Source: JBEKSX01 sp049516635 (GTDB taxonomy: Bacteria; Bacteroidota; Ignavibacteria; Tepidaquicellales; OLB5). From it: a stretch of 23,973 bases of DNA. Below the pieces are notes generated by a model, which did not search any database, was not told the DNA's origin, and was given only the letters and a program-made list of their open reading frames with translations. The first letter of the stretch is position 1, and every line of letters starts with the position of its first letter. Of the stretch, positions 1-6,870 are shown in pieces. The DNA lies in assembly GCA_049516635.1 (NCBI GenBank), contig JBEKSX010000045.1:1-23973 (forward strand). The letters run 5' to 3'. The position numbers and the translations under genes are program-made.

Positions 1-1127
1 GCTACGGGACCGCAGTGGTATATCGCAGAACCGTTGAGATCAACGGGTGAATCGTGTGTGGTCAGGTAGAAATGCAGAGTATCCCTGCCGGTGTGCATGA
101 TGCCGTTCAGCAATGCTACGTCGCCGACTTTTAAGCTTCGGACCTGCTTTTCGGTAATGGGGAGATTTATATGGATCTCTTTTCCCGTAAGCGGTATTCT
201 GGATTCCTTTGCCATTTTCATAACCGGTGTTTCATCTCTATACAACCAATGCTTGATATCTCCTGTGTTTGCATCCAACACTACACCGAGTCTCCTGAAA
301 GCCCAGCAGTCATACGCAACTGTTACAAAGTAACAGGCAGGCAACCGGTTATATGCGCCTATCTTGCATCCGATGAGCGTTACAAGCCCGCCGAATCCCA
401 TCGTTCCTATCCCGAGCTTATTCGCATTTTCCATGATGTACGTTTCAAGCTTTGCCAGTTCAAGATCCGGGTTTAAATCGTCTAAAGTCCTGAATAACTG
501 CTGTTTAGCGTAAGCATATCCGGTAGCCCTGTCACCACCGATGGCAACCCCGATAGCCCCCGCACTGCATCCCTGTCCCTGCGCCTGGTAAACCGCATGC
601 ATGATGCACTTGCGGACACCTTCCAGGTTCCTGTCAGCCCTGCCGAGATTGCCAAGGTCGCACGGAACGGAATATTGTATGTTCTTATTCTCACAGCCGC
701 CGCCTTTAAGTATCAAGCGAACCTCTATCTCACCCTTATCCCATTGTTCGAAATGAATAACGGGAGTACCGGGACCGAGATTATTACCGCTGTTCTTTCC
801 TGTAAGTGAATCTACGGAATTAGGTCTCAGCTTGCCTGTTTTAGTCGCTTCGGCAATAGCTTCTTCTATCTCTTTCCGCATTATAATCTGGTTCGTTCCG
901 ACGGGAGTTTTTATTTCGAAAGTAGGCATTCCTGTGTCCTGGCAAATAGGAGCGGTATCATCGCACGCCATATCTACGTTAATGGCTATTGTATCAAGTG
1001 CAAGCGATGCCTGTGTGCCTTTTGTTTCCACCTTCATCGCTTTAGATATTACCTCCCTAACATCGGGGGGCAGGTTTACTGAAGTCTCGATAATAAGATC
1101 GAGCATGCTCTTTTTAAAATTTTTCAT
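1..1127 (-). CDS. fumA: Fumarate hydratase class I (fused alpha-beta type), 3' end missing
   Basis: Catalyses the reversible hydration of fumarate to malate in the TCA cycle, with an oxygen-sensitive [4Fe-4S] cluster. About 375 codons are visible on the minus strand; the frame is still open at base 1. Family motifs read directly: ICQDTGMPTF near residue 62, KGGGCENKN near 145, QGCSAGAIGVAIGGDR near 187 and YDCWAFRR near 275. C62, C187 and C275 are the likely cluster ligands, judged by spacing. From about residue 311 the chain runs without a stop into the beta (C-terminal) domain (PLTGKEIHINLPITEKQVRS, VGDVALLNG), so this is the single-chain form (E. coli FumA is about 548 aa), not the split form. 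The start is the ATG at 1125-1127 (MKNFKKSMLDL). A TATCTTTG box on the minus strand at 1157-1164 could be a Bacteroidetes-type -7 element, but no good -33 partner is seen. Function is secure; only the missing C-terminus is unseen. Confidence 0.93.
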   Translation of the reverse strand, partial: MKNFKKSMLDLIIETSVNLPPDVREVISKAMKVETKGTQASLALDTIAINVDMACDDTAPICQDTGMPTFEIKTPVGTNQIIMRKEIEEAIAEATKTGKLRPNSVDSLTGKNSGNNLGPGTPVIHFEQWDKGEIEVRLILKGGGCENKNIQYSVPCDLGNLGRADRNLEGVRKCIMHAVYQAQGQGCSAGAIGVAIGGDRATGYAYAKQQLFRTLDDLNPDLELAKLETYIMENANKLGIGTMGFGGLVTLIGCKIGAYNRLPACYFVTVAYDCWAFRRLGVVLDANTGDIKHWLYRDETPVMKMAKESRIPLTGKEIHINLPITEKQVRSLKVGDVALLNGIMHTGRDTLHFYLTTHDSPVDLNGSAIYHCGPV

Positions 1128-1305
1128 ATATTTACATGATTATTTAATATATATAACAAAGATACATCAAAAAAAATGAAAGATTGGTATAAAAGATTAG
1201 TACGGAAGAAAAGGGATAAGAATTTAATCATTTAAAAAATATTTTATTAATTTTTTGTAATTTACAAAGCATTATAAAAAGTTAGTTCTCACGATTCAGT
1301 ATCAT

Positions 1306-1362
1306 AACCCCCTTGTCCTGCGGACTTCCCCCTTTAATTAAAGGGGGGACTAAGGGGGGTTT
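1306..1362. repeat. Nested palindromic element, CCCCCTT family
   Basis: The centre is a perfect 20-bp palindrome at 1328-1347 (CCCCCTTTAATTAAAGGGGG). It is bracketed by near-complementary outer arms: AACCCCCTTGTCC at 1306-1318 and GGACTAAGGGGGGTT at 1347-1361. Relatives with the same stem-then-AGGGGG layout occur at 9527-9571 and, inside a coding sequence, at 8557-8593. It looks like a small non-autonomous repeat; it lacks the simple hairpin plus T-run of a terminator. Confidence 0.75.
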
Positions 1363-1421
1363 TGGTTATGAAGAAATTCACCAAATATCACTTCAAACGG
1401 AATTGAAATTTATCGTTAATC

Positions 1422-1467
1422 GGATTCCCGCTTTTCCGCTATAAGCGGACAGGCTGTGGGAATGACA
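1422..1467. repeat. GATTCCCGC ... GGGAATGACA repeat
   Basis: The ends GATTCCCGC (1423-1431) and GTGGGAATGACA (1456-1467) form an imperfect inverted repeat around an inner hairpin, CCGCT-ATA-AGCGG (1436-1448). The terminal GAATGACA is shared with the element at 9579-9627 and with the right arm at 23467-23479, so these are probably relatives within one dispersed family. Confidence 0.55.
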
Positions 1468-1495
1468 AACAATTCTTAAGGTAATCTTGTGATCC

Positions 1496-1662
1496 CTAAA
1501 AATTCTTCCTGTTAAATATCTTAAGTGAAATGAAGGCGGAAAGCACTGTCCATAAAAGCAGAAATCCCAGCGAGAAGAGAGTTCCGTTATTTGACACTAT
1601 AATATCCAGGGTGTGCAATTGCAAGTCAGCTGAAGTAAAAGAAGAAATATTCCTGCAGCCGG
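1496..1662 (-). pseudogene. Frameshifted C-terminal remnant of an ABC-2 type permease, NosY-like
   Basis: Directly downstream of the nosL stop, the minus strand encodes a hydrophobic tail ending SLGFLLLWTVLSAFISLKIF and then a basic NRKNF end, which is typical of the last helix of ABC-2 permeases. In the neighbouring frame, just upstream, the same DNA reads AGIFLLLLQL, which resembles the preceding part of NosY-type permeases. This suggests a frameshift inside a truncated gene. An open frame of 85 codons (from 1753) covers it, but its first third only overlaps the nosL 3' end in another frame and looks meaningless. NosY is the membrane part of the NosDFY transporter that supports nitrous oxide reductase assembly, and it normally lies near nosL. 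The NosY assignment rests on position and hydrophobic pattern and is tentative. Confidence 0.4.
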
Positions 1663-1664
1663 TT

Positions 1665-2120
1665 TCATTGAGTTTTCGGTTGGAGCCGTTCCAGAATACC
1701 TTCCCAATGAGTAAGTACACCGGTATATTTATCTCTGAAGGTCTCTGCATCATTTAGAGTTTCATACGCCGATAGTCCCGCACCCATCGGGCTCAGTAAT
1801 TTTTCACTTATTAGATAGTATGCCTTCCTTGCATCCGTAAACTGGCCCGGCTTCGAAGCATCTATTACGAGAAATTTGTCAACCTCGGAATAATTGATCT
1901 TACCCTGGTTTAGGTAACGTACCATACATTCTGCAGCGTCGAACTTATATATTTTACCTTTAATGGTAATTATCTCAGCTCCGAACTTATTATCCATGAT
2001 GGTCATCCTGCACTGTTCGCACTGGTCCTTGCCGTAATTGATCGGTTCAGGACCTGTGCTGCAAGAACAAAAGCAGACCGATATTAAAATAAATATTATA
2101 TTAAACGCTTTGTGGTACAT
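1665..2120 (-). CDS. nosL: NosL-family copper-binding lipoprotein
   Basis: NosL is an outer-membrane or periplasmic lipoprotein that binds Cu(I) and takes part in maturation of the copper sites of nitrous oxide reductase. The 151-aa product starts with a lipoprotein signal peptide (hydrophobic residues 7-17, cysteines at 16, 18 and 20 giving a possible lipobox). It then has the family hallmark CEQCRMTIMDNKFGAEI at 34-50, where C34, C37 and M39 are the expected copper ligands. KFDAAECMVRYL (about 59-70) and the C-terminal SPMGAGLSAYE are also typical of NosL. Length and C-terminus appear complete. The gene follows the cytochrome c gene by 37 bp and is probably cotranscribed with it. No nosZ, nosD or nosF lies beside it; only a permease remnant follows. 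A role as a general copper chaperone is therefore possible. Confidence 0.87.
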   Translation of the reverse strand: MYHKAFNIIFILISVCFCSCSTGPEPINYGKDQCEQCRMTIMDNKFGAEIITIKGKIYKFDAAECMVRYLNQGKINYSEVDKFLVIDASKPGQFTDARKAYYLISEKLLSPMGAGLSAYETLNDAETFRDKYTGVLTHWEGILERLQPKTQ

Positions 2121-2157
2121 CTTCTTCTAGCTTTTATTTTTAATTTCTCCTGTTATA

Positions 2158-2595
2158 TTATTTCATTGATTGCGGATTTTGATCGTTCGACCTGAAGTAT
2201 TCCAGTATTGCCCTCGCATCGTCCTGCGTGACGTCCTGGAAAGCCATCTGAACCAGATACGTGGCGAAAAGTTCTTTTGCTATCTTATTTTCCTGCGTCA
2301 TTTGCTGGGGGTTCAGTATCATATTCATTATCCATTCGGGTTTTCTTCTTTTTGTTACGTCCTTCAGCGGGGGACCTACAAGTTTGGAATCCAGCTTATG
2401 GCAAGCGGAACATTTTGTTGTGAATGTCTGCTGTCCTTTATCTACAAGCTGTTTGTCTATCGGACCGAGCTTTACTTCTTTAACGGGTCCGATCCCTAGC
2501 TCATCGTTTTGTTTCGAACATCCCGGAAACAGAAAGGAAGCTATAATGAGAGGAAGTATGAGCATGGTGTGGGTTTTAATAATGCTATTTATCAT
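2158..2595 (-). CDS. Lipoprotein monohaem cytochrome c, nos-cluster type
   Basis: A small exported electron carrier of 145 aa. A signal peptide (residues 11-25) ends at a lipobox cysteine in FLFPGCSK (C26), so the mature protein should be membrane-anchored by lipid. One haem motif, CSACH, lies at 62-66. Downstream methionines in NPQQMTQ (about 99) and LVQMAFQ (about 117) are candidate axial ligands. The layout fits class I cytochrome c, with a final helix DDARAILEYFR. Cytochromes of this kind sit next to nosZ and nosL in many Bacteroidota nitrous-oxide clusters, and here nosL follows directly. The start at 2595 gives a ten-residue extension; an internal ATG (M11) directly before the hydrophobic segment is an equally good start. 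Confidence 0.82.
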   Translation of the reverse strand: MINSIIKTHTMLILPLIIASFLFPGCSKQNDELGIGPVKEVKLGPIDKQLVDKGQQTFTTKCSACHKLDSKLVGPPLKDVTKRRKPEWIMNMILNPQQMTQENKIAKELFATYLVQMAFQDVTQDDARAILEYFRSNDQNPQSMK

Positions 2596-2773
2596 ATTAT
2601 TCCTGATATAAAAAATATACGTTTGATAATAGAAGTGTCCATTACATAAATTTAATAATTAAATCTTGCAGAAAAAAGTAAGAATTAGAAATCGCTCGTC
2701 ATCAACCCGAATTCATTGAAAATAAAAGATTTAAAATCTATTTTAGATAATCTATTTATTAAAAGGATTTTCA

Positions 2774-3244
2774 ATGAAAACAAAAAAATCGTGGCGTGAG
2801 AAGCTTGCCGACAGCAAAGACCTTCCGAGAATAGAAACCATAACGGAAAAACTAAGAAAAACCTGGGGAACCGGTACTTTCGTTATTCCTGCTCCGATGG
2901 AGGTAGATGAGATAATGAAGATGGTACCAAGAGGGAAACTTATCACCATAAACGAGATCAGGAAGAAGCTTGCACTGAAGCACGGAACCGATATTGCATG
3001 TCCCATAACTACCGGTATTTTCGCCTGGATCGCAGCAAATGCCGCCTCTGAGGACGAAGCCGAAGGGAAAAAACGCATAACACCTTACTGGAGAACATTA
3101 AAAACTGGCGGAGAATTAAATCATAAATACCCGGGCGGGATAGAAAAACAGACCGGGCTTCTGGAAGCGGAAGGATTTGAAGTTATTAAAAAAGGGAAAA
3201 AAACCGTAGTTTACGAATATTCAAAATATCTGATAGGAGTTTGA
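2774..3244 (+). CDS. MGMT-family (alkyltransferase-like) conserved protein
   Basis: A 156-aa cytoplasmic protein starting MKTKKSWREKL. The centre (about 51-91) reads VPRGKLITINEIRKKLA ... GTDIACPITTGIFAWIAANA, which recalls the DNA-binding and active-site region of O6-alkylguanine transferases: a GK-hydrophobic-T start, a short helix, and a cysteine-proline pair where MGMT has PCHRV. The conserved tail ITPYWRTLKTGGELNHKYPG followed by KQTGLLEAEGFEV is characteristic of a widespread small family usually annotated as MGMT-like. The canonical PCHR is absent, so alkyl transfer cannot be assumed; DNA binding is the safer inference. It starts a plus-strand group, divergent from the cytochrome gene across 178 bp, in which promoters for both must lie. 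Confidence 0.65.
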   Translation: MKTKKSWREKLADSKDLPRIETITEKLRKTWGTGTFVIPAPMEVDEIMKMVPRGKLITINEIRKKLALKHGTDIACPITTGIFAWIAANAASEDEAEGKKRITPYWRTLKTGGELNHKYPGGIEKQTGLLEAEGFEVIKKGKKTVVYEYSKYLIGV

Positions 3245-3320
3245 GCCTATTGCTGAAACATTTTTGACTATACGGTTCTATAAAATACATAGAATGCTCC
3301 AATAATTAATTCATAATAAA

Positions 3321-3797
3321 ATGAGAAATTTCATAGTTCTTTCGGCAGTCTTCGTATGTTTCCTGGGATATGCAAGATTCTCTTACGGACAATCAGAAAC
3401 CACTATGCAGGACATTCTTGAGACCGTAAACGGGAAGATCACCGAACTGGAAGATGAGAAAGACCAGGAAATAGTAAACATAACATTAGACCTCCTTGTT
3501 GATCAAGGAACAAAGTCGGTTATCAGGTATCTCGACCCTGCTTTCAATTATATGGTTATAGCATTTGGCGACAGAAGAATTTCTAAGTTAAAATTAACCA
3601 TATACAAGAAAGTTATAGATGATTGGGTATATGTTAACGATGCCACGGGAGCCAATCCGCAGATAAACATCACCCCTTCAACTTCAGAATTCGAACAATA
3701 CCGATTCACATCAACGGTGGATGAGTTCAAGGAGGATAATCGTACCGGGCATTTTGCGTTATTGATATACCACAGGAATCCTGAGAAAAAGAAATAG
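3321..3797 (+). CDS. Secreted or periplasmic protein of unknown function
   Basis: A 158-aa protein with a clear signal peptide (MRNFIVLSAVFVCFLGYARF, cleavage likely after SYG near residue 23). The mature part starts with a predicted helix (MQDILETVNGKITELEDEKDQ) followed by alternating beta-strand-like segments (KSVIRYLDPAFNYMVIAFGD, KLKLTIYKKVIDDWVYVND), suggesting a small alpha-plus-beta domain. There is no recognised motif, no cysteine pair and no lipobox. It lies 76 bp after the MGMT-like gene on the same strand and may or may not share its transcript. I do not recognise the family. Confidence 0.75.
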   Translation: MRNFIVLSAVFVCFLGYARFSYGQSETTMQDILETVNGKITELEDEKDQEIVNITLDLLVDQGTKSVIRYLDPAFNYMVIAFGDRRISKLKLTIYKKVIDDWVYVNDATGANPQINITPSTSEFEQYRFTSTVDEFKEDNRTGHFALLIYHRNPEKKK

Positions 3798-3813
3798 TAA
3801 AATGTAATAAAAC

Positions 3814-4140
3814 TTGAATAAAGGGACTTGCTTCCCTGTCTTCTTTCCATACGAATACTGCAATTTATTGGAAGATTATCTATCACATACAAAGACCGCG
3901 GTCAACAGGTTAGCTTCCGGTTATGACGAACTGGAAAGCGCTAATGCCGTCATAAAATGGATGCGGTCAGTTATACAGAAAATATACCAGCATTACTTCC
4001 CACCCGGCTCGGAACTCCTTGAGATAAATTCCGGTACCGGAACAGATGCCGTCATACTCGCAACAAAAGGCATCAAGATATTCGCCAACGATATTTCTCC
4101 CGCCATGATAGAAATCCTTCGGACCAAGGCGATCACTTAA
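3814..4140 (+). pseudogene. N-terminal fragment of a class I SAM methyltransferase
   Basis: The frame encodes TAVNRLASGYDELESANAV, then PGSELLEINSGTGTDAVILA (motif I, SAM-binding loop) and IKIFANDISPAMIEILR (the acidic-residue loop that contacts the SAM ribose), and then stops at TAA 4138-4140. A normal enzyme of this fold has 200 or more residues; only the first two or three Rossmann strands remain (108 codons). No continuation was seen in the other plus frames after 4140. The only start in frame is TTG at 3814, and the first 25 or so residues look unlike a methyltransferase start, so the 5' end may be damaged too. The original partner was perhaps the truncated radical SAM gene downstream. 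Confidence 0.65.
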
Positions 4141-4196
4141 GTTACTTACTTCTTCTTTCCCCTTAAAAAGATATAATTTTTGCTTAAATTATACCT

Positions 4197-4274
4197 ATGA
4201 TATGGTTCATTAAAGTAATTATTTTTATCATACTCCTTTTATTCCTGCTTAAACACATCTGGGCAGGAATGTAA
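4197..4274 (+). CDS. Possible 25-aa single-helix membrane miniprotein
   Basis: An ATG opens a 25-codon frame, MIWFIKVIIFIILLLFLLKH followed by IWAGM, which would form one transmembrane helix with a lysine at each end. It sits in the otherwise gene-free gap between two truncated genes. There is no ribosome-binding site or homology to judge by, and AT-rich DNA easily produces hydrophobic frames, so this is a weak call. Confidence 0.25.
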   Translation: MIWFIKVIIFIILLLFLLKHIWAGM

Positions 4275-4377
4275 CATATATACCGGAATCTGTGTTTAGA
4301 TTATTCCAGATTAAGCAATATTTTCTACTAAAATAGATAAAATTTAACATATTCCGGAACAAAATATACATGCCTGA

Positions 4378-4560
4378 ATGATAATTCTTCTAAATCCCAG
4401 GAGCGCAACCTACGCATTCCGCGTTCCCAACACGATACTTACTCTCGGTGCATTTCTCGAGGGAAAATACGATTACTTTCTCCTGGATGAGAATAGTGTA
4501 GAGATGCTGAAACAAGTTTTCCAAAGGAGTCCTTTGGACAGCATGACAGTTTCAGAATAA
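4378..4560 (+). pseudogene. N-terminal fragment of a B12-binding-type radical SAM protein
   Basis: The 60 codons begin MIILLNPRSATYAFRVPNTI and continue with LTLGAFLEGKYDYFLLDEN. This matches the opening of proteins with an N-terminal cobalamin-binding-like domain and a radical SAM core: a hydrophobic strand, then NPP/NPR, then a helix. An intact gene would be 450-550 codons, so nearly 90 percent, including the CxxxCxxC cluster motif, is missing. The last dozen codons (QRSPLDSMTVSE) are read from a palindromic repeat (4520-4538) and the DNA after it, so the stop codon is not native. The truncation point therefore coincides with a repeat. Confidence 0.65.
4520..4538. repeat. TCCAAAGGA-G-TCCTTTGGA palindrome
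   Basis: Perfect 9-bp arms around a central G. The same structure with one compensated change per arm (TCCGAAGGA-G-TCCTTCGGA) lies at 9752-9770. In both copies CA follows directly. This copy forms the end of the truncated radical SAM reading frame. Confidence 0.75.
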
Positions 4561-4764
4561 CAGTTTTAAGCTTTATGCAATATGCTATACTTCCTATCAT
4601 CACCCATTATTTGAATTTCATTATCTTTAATAATTTTATAATTTTTACACAGAATATTAGAAACATAGAGCAGTCATATCAAAAAAACCCTGAGAAAAAT
4701 TCTTTTCCTTCTAAACTATAACCTCTACCACAGGTTCAAGATAAAAAGGACCGTTACGGAGAAA

Positions 4765-5367
4765 GTGGAGGGCTTTGTATATACGGTATACCCCGGAGTA
4801 TTCAATCCCCGCAGTTATATAAGCAGCAGGCTCTTCGCGAAGTTCATCCTGAATATGAAGGACCTTCACGGCAAATACATACTCGATATGGGATGCGGAT
4901 CTGGTATTGTGAGTGTAACTGCTGTTTCTATCGGTGCCCGGTGTCTTGCCGCCGATATCAATCTCGATAGCGTGAGGTGCACGAAGGATAATATTAAGCA
5001 AAATTTTCCCGGGGACAGCACGGAAGTAATACAGAGCGATCTATTCGAAAATATACCGAAATCGGAGAAATTTGATATTATATTTTTCAATCCCCCTTAC
5101 TATCCGAGAGAACCCGAAACCGCCTTCGAGCTTGCGTTCAATGCCGGAAAAAACTACAGGGTTATAAGGGATTTTGTGCAGGAAGCCGGGAAATTCCTGA
5201 AAGCGGACGGCAGGATTTGCTATATAGTATCTTCGGATATGGACATAGCTTTGTTTTCACAAATCCTTAAAGAACATAGATTTAAATACGAGATTGTCAC
5301 AGAAATTTACAAATTCTTCGAAACGTTTTACATTGTTAATTCGTTTTTGACTTCAGTTATTTCTTAA
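4765..5367 (+). CDS. Class I SAM-dependent methyltransferase, HemK/PrmC-like
   Basis: A 200-aa reading from GTG 4765. Motif I is LDMGCGSGIVSVTA (about 40-53), the acidic loop LAADINLDSV (61-70), and the catalytic motif FFNPPYYPREPE (about 108-119). The NPPY type is used by methyltransferases acting on planar amide or amino nitrogens, such as glutamine of release factors or adenine in nucleic acids. Homologues of this Bacteroidota family usually begin with a positively charged helix before PGVFxP. Here that helix is coded upstream of the GTG, in frame, as LRKILFLLNYNLYHRFKIKR from CTG 4690, with no ATG, GTG or TTG to open it. The true start is probably there. The gene is followed after 10 bp by the metallophosphoesterase gene. 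The substrate is unknown. Confidence 0.82.
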   Translation: MEGFVYTVYPGVFNPRSYISSRLFAKFILNMKDLHGKYILDMGCGSGIVSVTAVSIGARCLAADINLDSVRCTKDNIKQNFPGDSTEVIQSDLFENIPKSEKFDIIFFNPPYYPREPETAFELAFNAGKNYRVIRDFVQEAGKFLKADGRICYIVSSDMDIALFSQILKEHRFKYEIVTEIYKFFETFYIVNSFLTSVIS

Positions 5368-5377
5368 TTTATAAAAA

Positions 5378-6643
5378 ATGGTCCCCGGACATTTATCCTT
5401 ATTTACCTTATCACTGATCCTGGTGCAGTCTTTAGTCTACTACCAGTTGACGCATTATTTAAAGAGTAAAAGATTTTACAGGCCGGTGTTAAGCTGGTAT
5501 GCACTTATTCCGTTCATTATATTCAATGCACCGGTTCTCTACATTTCGAGCCTTCATCACAGTAATTATGATCCGCCCGATTGGTTCAAAGTTTACCTGA
5601 TGCCGTTTTTCTACGTCTGGCTCTCGGCGACTATTCTGATAGCAATATGGCTTCTGGCGGGAAAAATTATCAAGCTCCCCTTTCTTATCAGCATAACTTT
5701 ACTCAAGCTCATAAAGCCTATCAGGGTAAGAATAAAGAAGCTCAAAGAAAAGAAAGCTGTACGAGTAATTGACCTCTCGAGGAGAAGGTTTATAAGGGGA
5801 ACAACATTCGCTCTTTCATCATACGCTTTTCTGGGTGCGGGATACGGTGTAATTGAACGCAACCATTACGAAGTAGATTATAAGAAAATAAAGATAGATA
5901 ACCTTCCCGATGAATTTAAAGGTCTGACCGTTACATTGCTCAGTGATATTCACGCAGGTGAGTTCATGGATGAATACGATATGAGGAAATATTGTGATGC
6001 AGCAAACTCACTTGAGTCCGATATCATCTGTATTCCGGGTGACTTTGTGAACTTCCAGAGGGAAGACTCTAAGATGGTTGCAAAAGGTTTCAACGGGCTC
6101 AGGGCGAAGTACGGAATAATTGGCTCACTCGGCAACCATGATTTCTTTATGGACCCCGATTATGTTACGGATGTGCTCAATAACGAAAGTCCCATCAAAG
6201 TTTTGAGGAACGAATATCATAAGATGACAATAAACGGCAAAAATCTTTACATACTCGGCGTGGACGATACAAGAAGTGCCGGTGCCGAAATGAACAAGAT
6301 AGTTCTTAATTACCTTGACACTCTTTCACAGGGGCTATCGAACCAATTTCCCGATTATCAAACTTCAACCAAAATACTGCTCTGCCACAAACCGTACGGC
6401 TTTGATGATGTTTCACAAAGAAATATGGACCTCGTCCTTGCGGGACATACACACGGCGGGCAGGTGGTTCCTTTGAGATTTGGCAGCTTCAACCTTTCCT
6501 TCGCCGGACTGGTAAGCAAGTACATAGAAGGGCATTACACTATCGGCAAATCAAACATGTATGTCTCACGAGGTATCGGCACCGTTGCCGTCCCGATACG
6601 CATAAACTGTCCCCCCGAAATAACAAAGATAACTCTGGTGTAA
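5378..6643 (+). CDS. Membrane-anchored calcineurin-like metallophosphoesterase (YaeI/YkuE type)
   Basis: A 421-aa protein. The N-terminal 115 residues carry three to four hydrophobic helices (about 5-24, 40-58, 74-95 and 98-112). Then follows a basic stretch and a twin-arginine-like signal, SRRRFIRGTTFALSSYAFLG (134-153). The catalytic domain has all the metal-binding blocks in order: TLLSDIHAGEF (D190, H192), CIPGDFVNF (near 222), GSLGNHDFF (near 255), LLCHKPYGFD and LVLAGHTHGGQVVPLRFG. This is the YaeI/YkuE arrangement, and the domain should face the periplasm. The family hydrolyses phosphoesters, including phospholipid headgroups in some members; the substrate here is unknown. The start is ATG 5378, 10 bp after the methyltransferase stop, which suggests an operon. 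Confidence 0.9.
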   Translation: MVPGHLSLFTLSLILVQSLVYYQLTHYLKSKRFYRPVLSWYALIPFIIFNAPVLYISSLHHSNYDPPDWFKVYLMPFFYVWLSATILIAIWLLAGKIIKLPFLISITLLKLIKPIRVRIKKLKEKKAVRVIDLSRRRFIRGTTFALSSYAFLGAGYGVIERNHYEVDYKKIKIDNLPDEFKGLTVTLLSDIHAGEFMDEYDMRKYCDAANSLESDIICIPGDFVNFQREDSKMVAKGFNGLRAKYGIIGSLGNHDFFMDPDYVTDVLNNESPIKVLRNEYHKMTINGKNLYILGVDDTRSAGAEMNKIVLNYLDTLSQGLSNQFPDYQTSTKILLCHKPYGFDDVSQRNMDLVLAGHTHGGQVVPLRFGSFNLSFAGLVSKYIEGHYTIGKSNMYVSRGIGTVAVPIRINCPPEITKITLV

Positions 6644-6652
6644 TAAATGTAG

Positions 6653-6689
6653 CCCGGAATTGTATTCCGGGTGAACAGCAAAGCTGTTC
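6653..6689. repeat. Tandem hairpins behind the metallophosphoesterase gene
   Basis: Two perfect hairpins in a row: CCCGGAAT-tgt-ATTCCGGG (6653-6671) and GAACAGC-aaa-GCTGTTC (6673-6689). They start 10 bp after the stop codon. There is no T-run, so intrinsic termination is doubtful. Together with the element at 6702-6744 they look like a composite of mobile palindromes. Confidence 0.6.
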
Positions 6690-6701
6690 TGGATTTCCCC
6701 C

Positions 6702-6744
6702 TTGTTGGTGTTACCTGCCCCGATCACTCGGCGGTGACCAACAA
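6702..6744. repeat. TTGTTGGT ... ACCAACAA element, copy 1
   Basis: Inverted arms TTGTTGGT (6702-6709) and ACCAACAA (6737-6744) enclose CCTGCCCCGATCACTCGG. The copy at 8871-8938 has the same arms and a nearly identical right half (CCTGCCCCGATATCTCGG). A third, shorter relative, CCTGTCCCGATTACTCGGG, lies at 8793-8812 just behind the T9SS gene. Confidence 0.75.
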
Positions 6745-6870
6745 CATCTATTGCCACAGAACGCACAGAGAAATCATACATATGTCATTTACAAGTTCCA
6801 TAACCTAATCTGTATTGCATTTTTGCTAAATTGCTGTAATATTTGAAATAAGACGACGGCATGCAGAACG

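Larger units (their letters stand above)
1128..1495. other. Intergenic stretch with two palindromic repeats
   Basis: This stretch separates the fumarase start from the NosY-like remnant. It is AT-rich and contains no convincing gene. Its content is the two repeat elements listed at 1306-1362 and 1422-1467; the rest shows nothing I can interpret beyond a possible fumarase promoter element at 1157-1164. Confidence 0.6.

Noticed and set aside
482..1179. Plus- and minus-strand open frames across the fumarase region (for example 597-809 and 832-1179 plus, 482-694 minus)
   Set aside because: They lie across the fumarase coding frame, which has clear family motifs; these are shadow frames with no protein-like character.
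1665..1753. First third of the 85-codon minus frame (start at 1753) as part of a real protein
   Set aside because: It is the out-of-frame reading of the NosL C-terminus; only the part after the nosL stop has protein-like features.
2170..2611. Plus-strand frames antisense to the cytochrome c gene
   Set aside because: The minus strand has a signal peptide, lipobox and CSACH motif; the plus frames show none.
6653..6671. Intrinsic terminator after the metallophosphoesterase gene
   Set aside because: The stem is strong but no T-run follows; it is better explained as part of the palindrome cluster.
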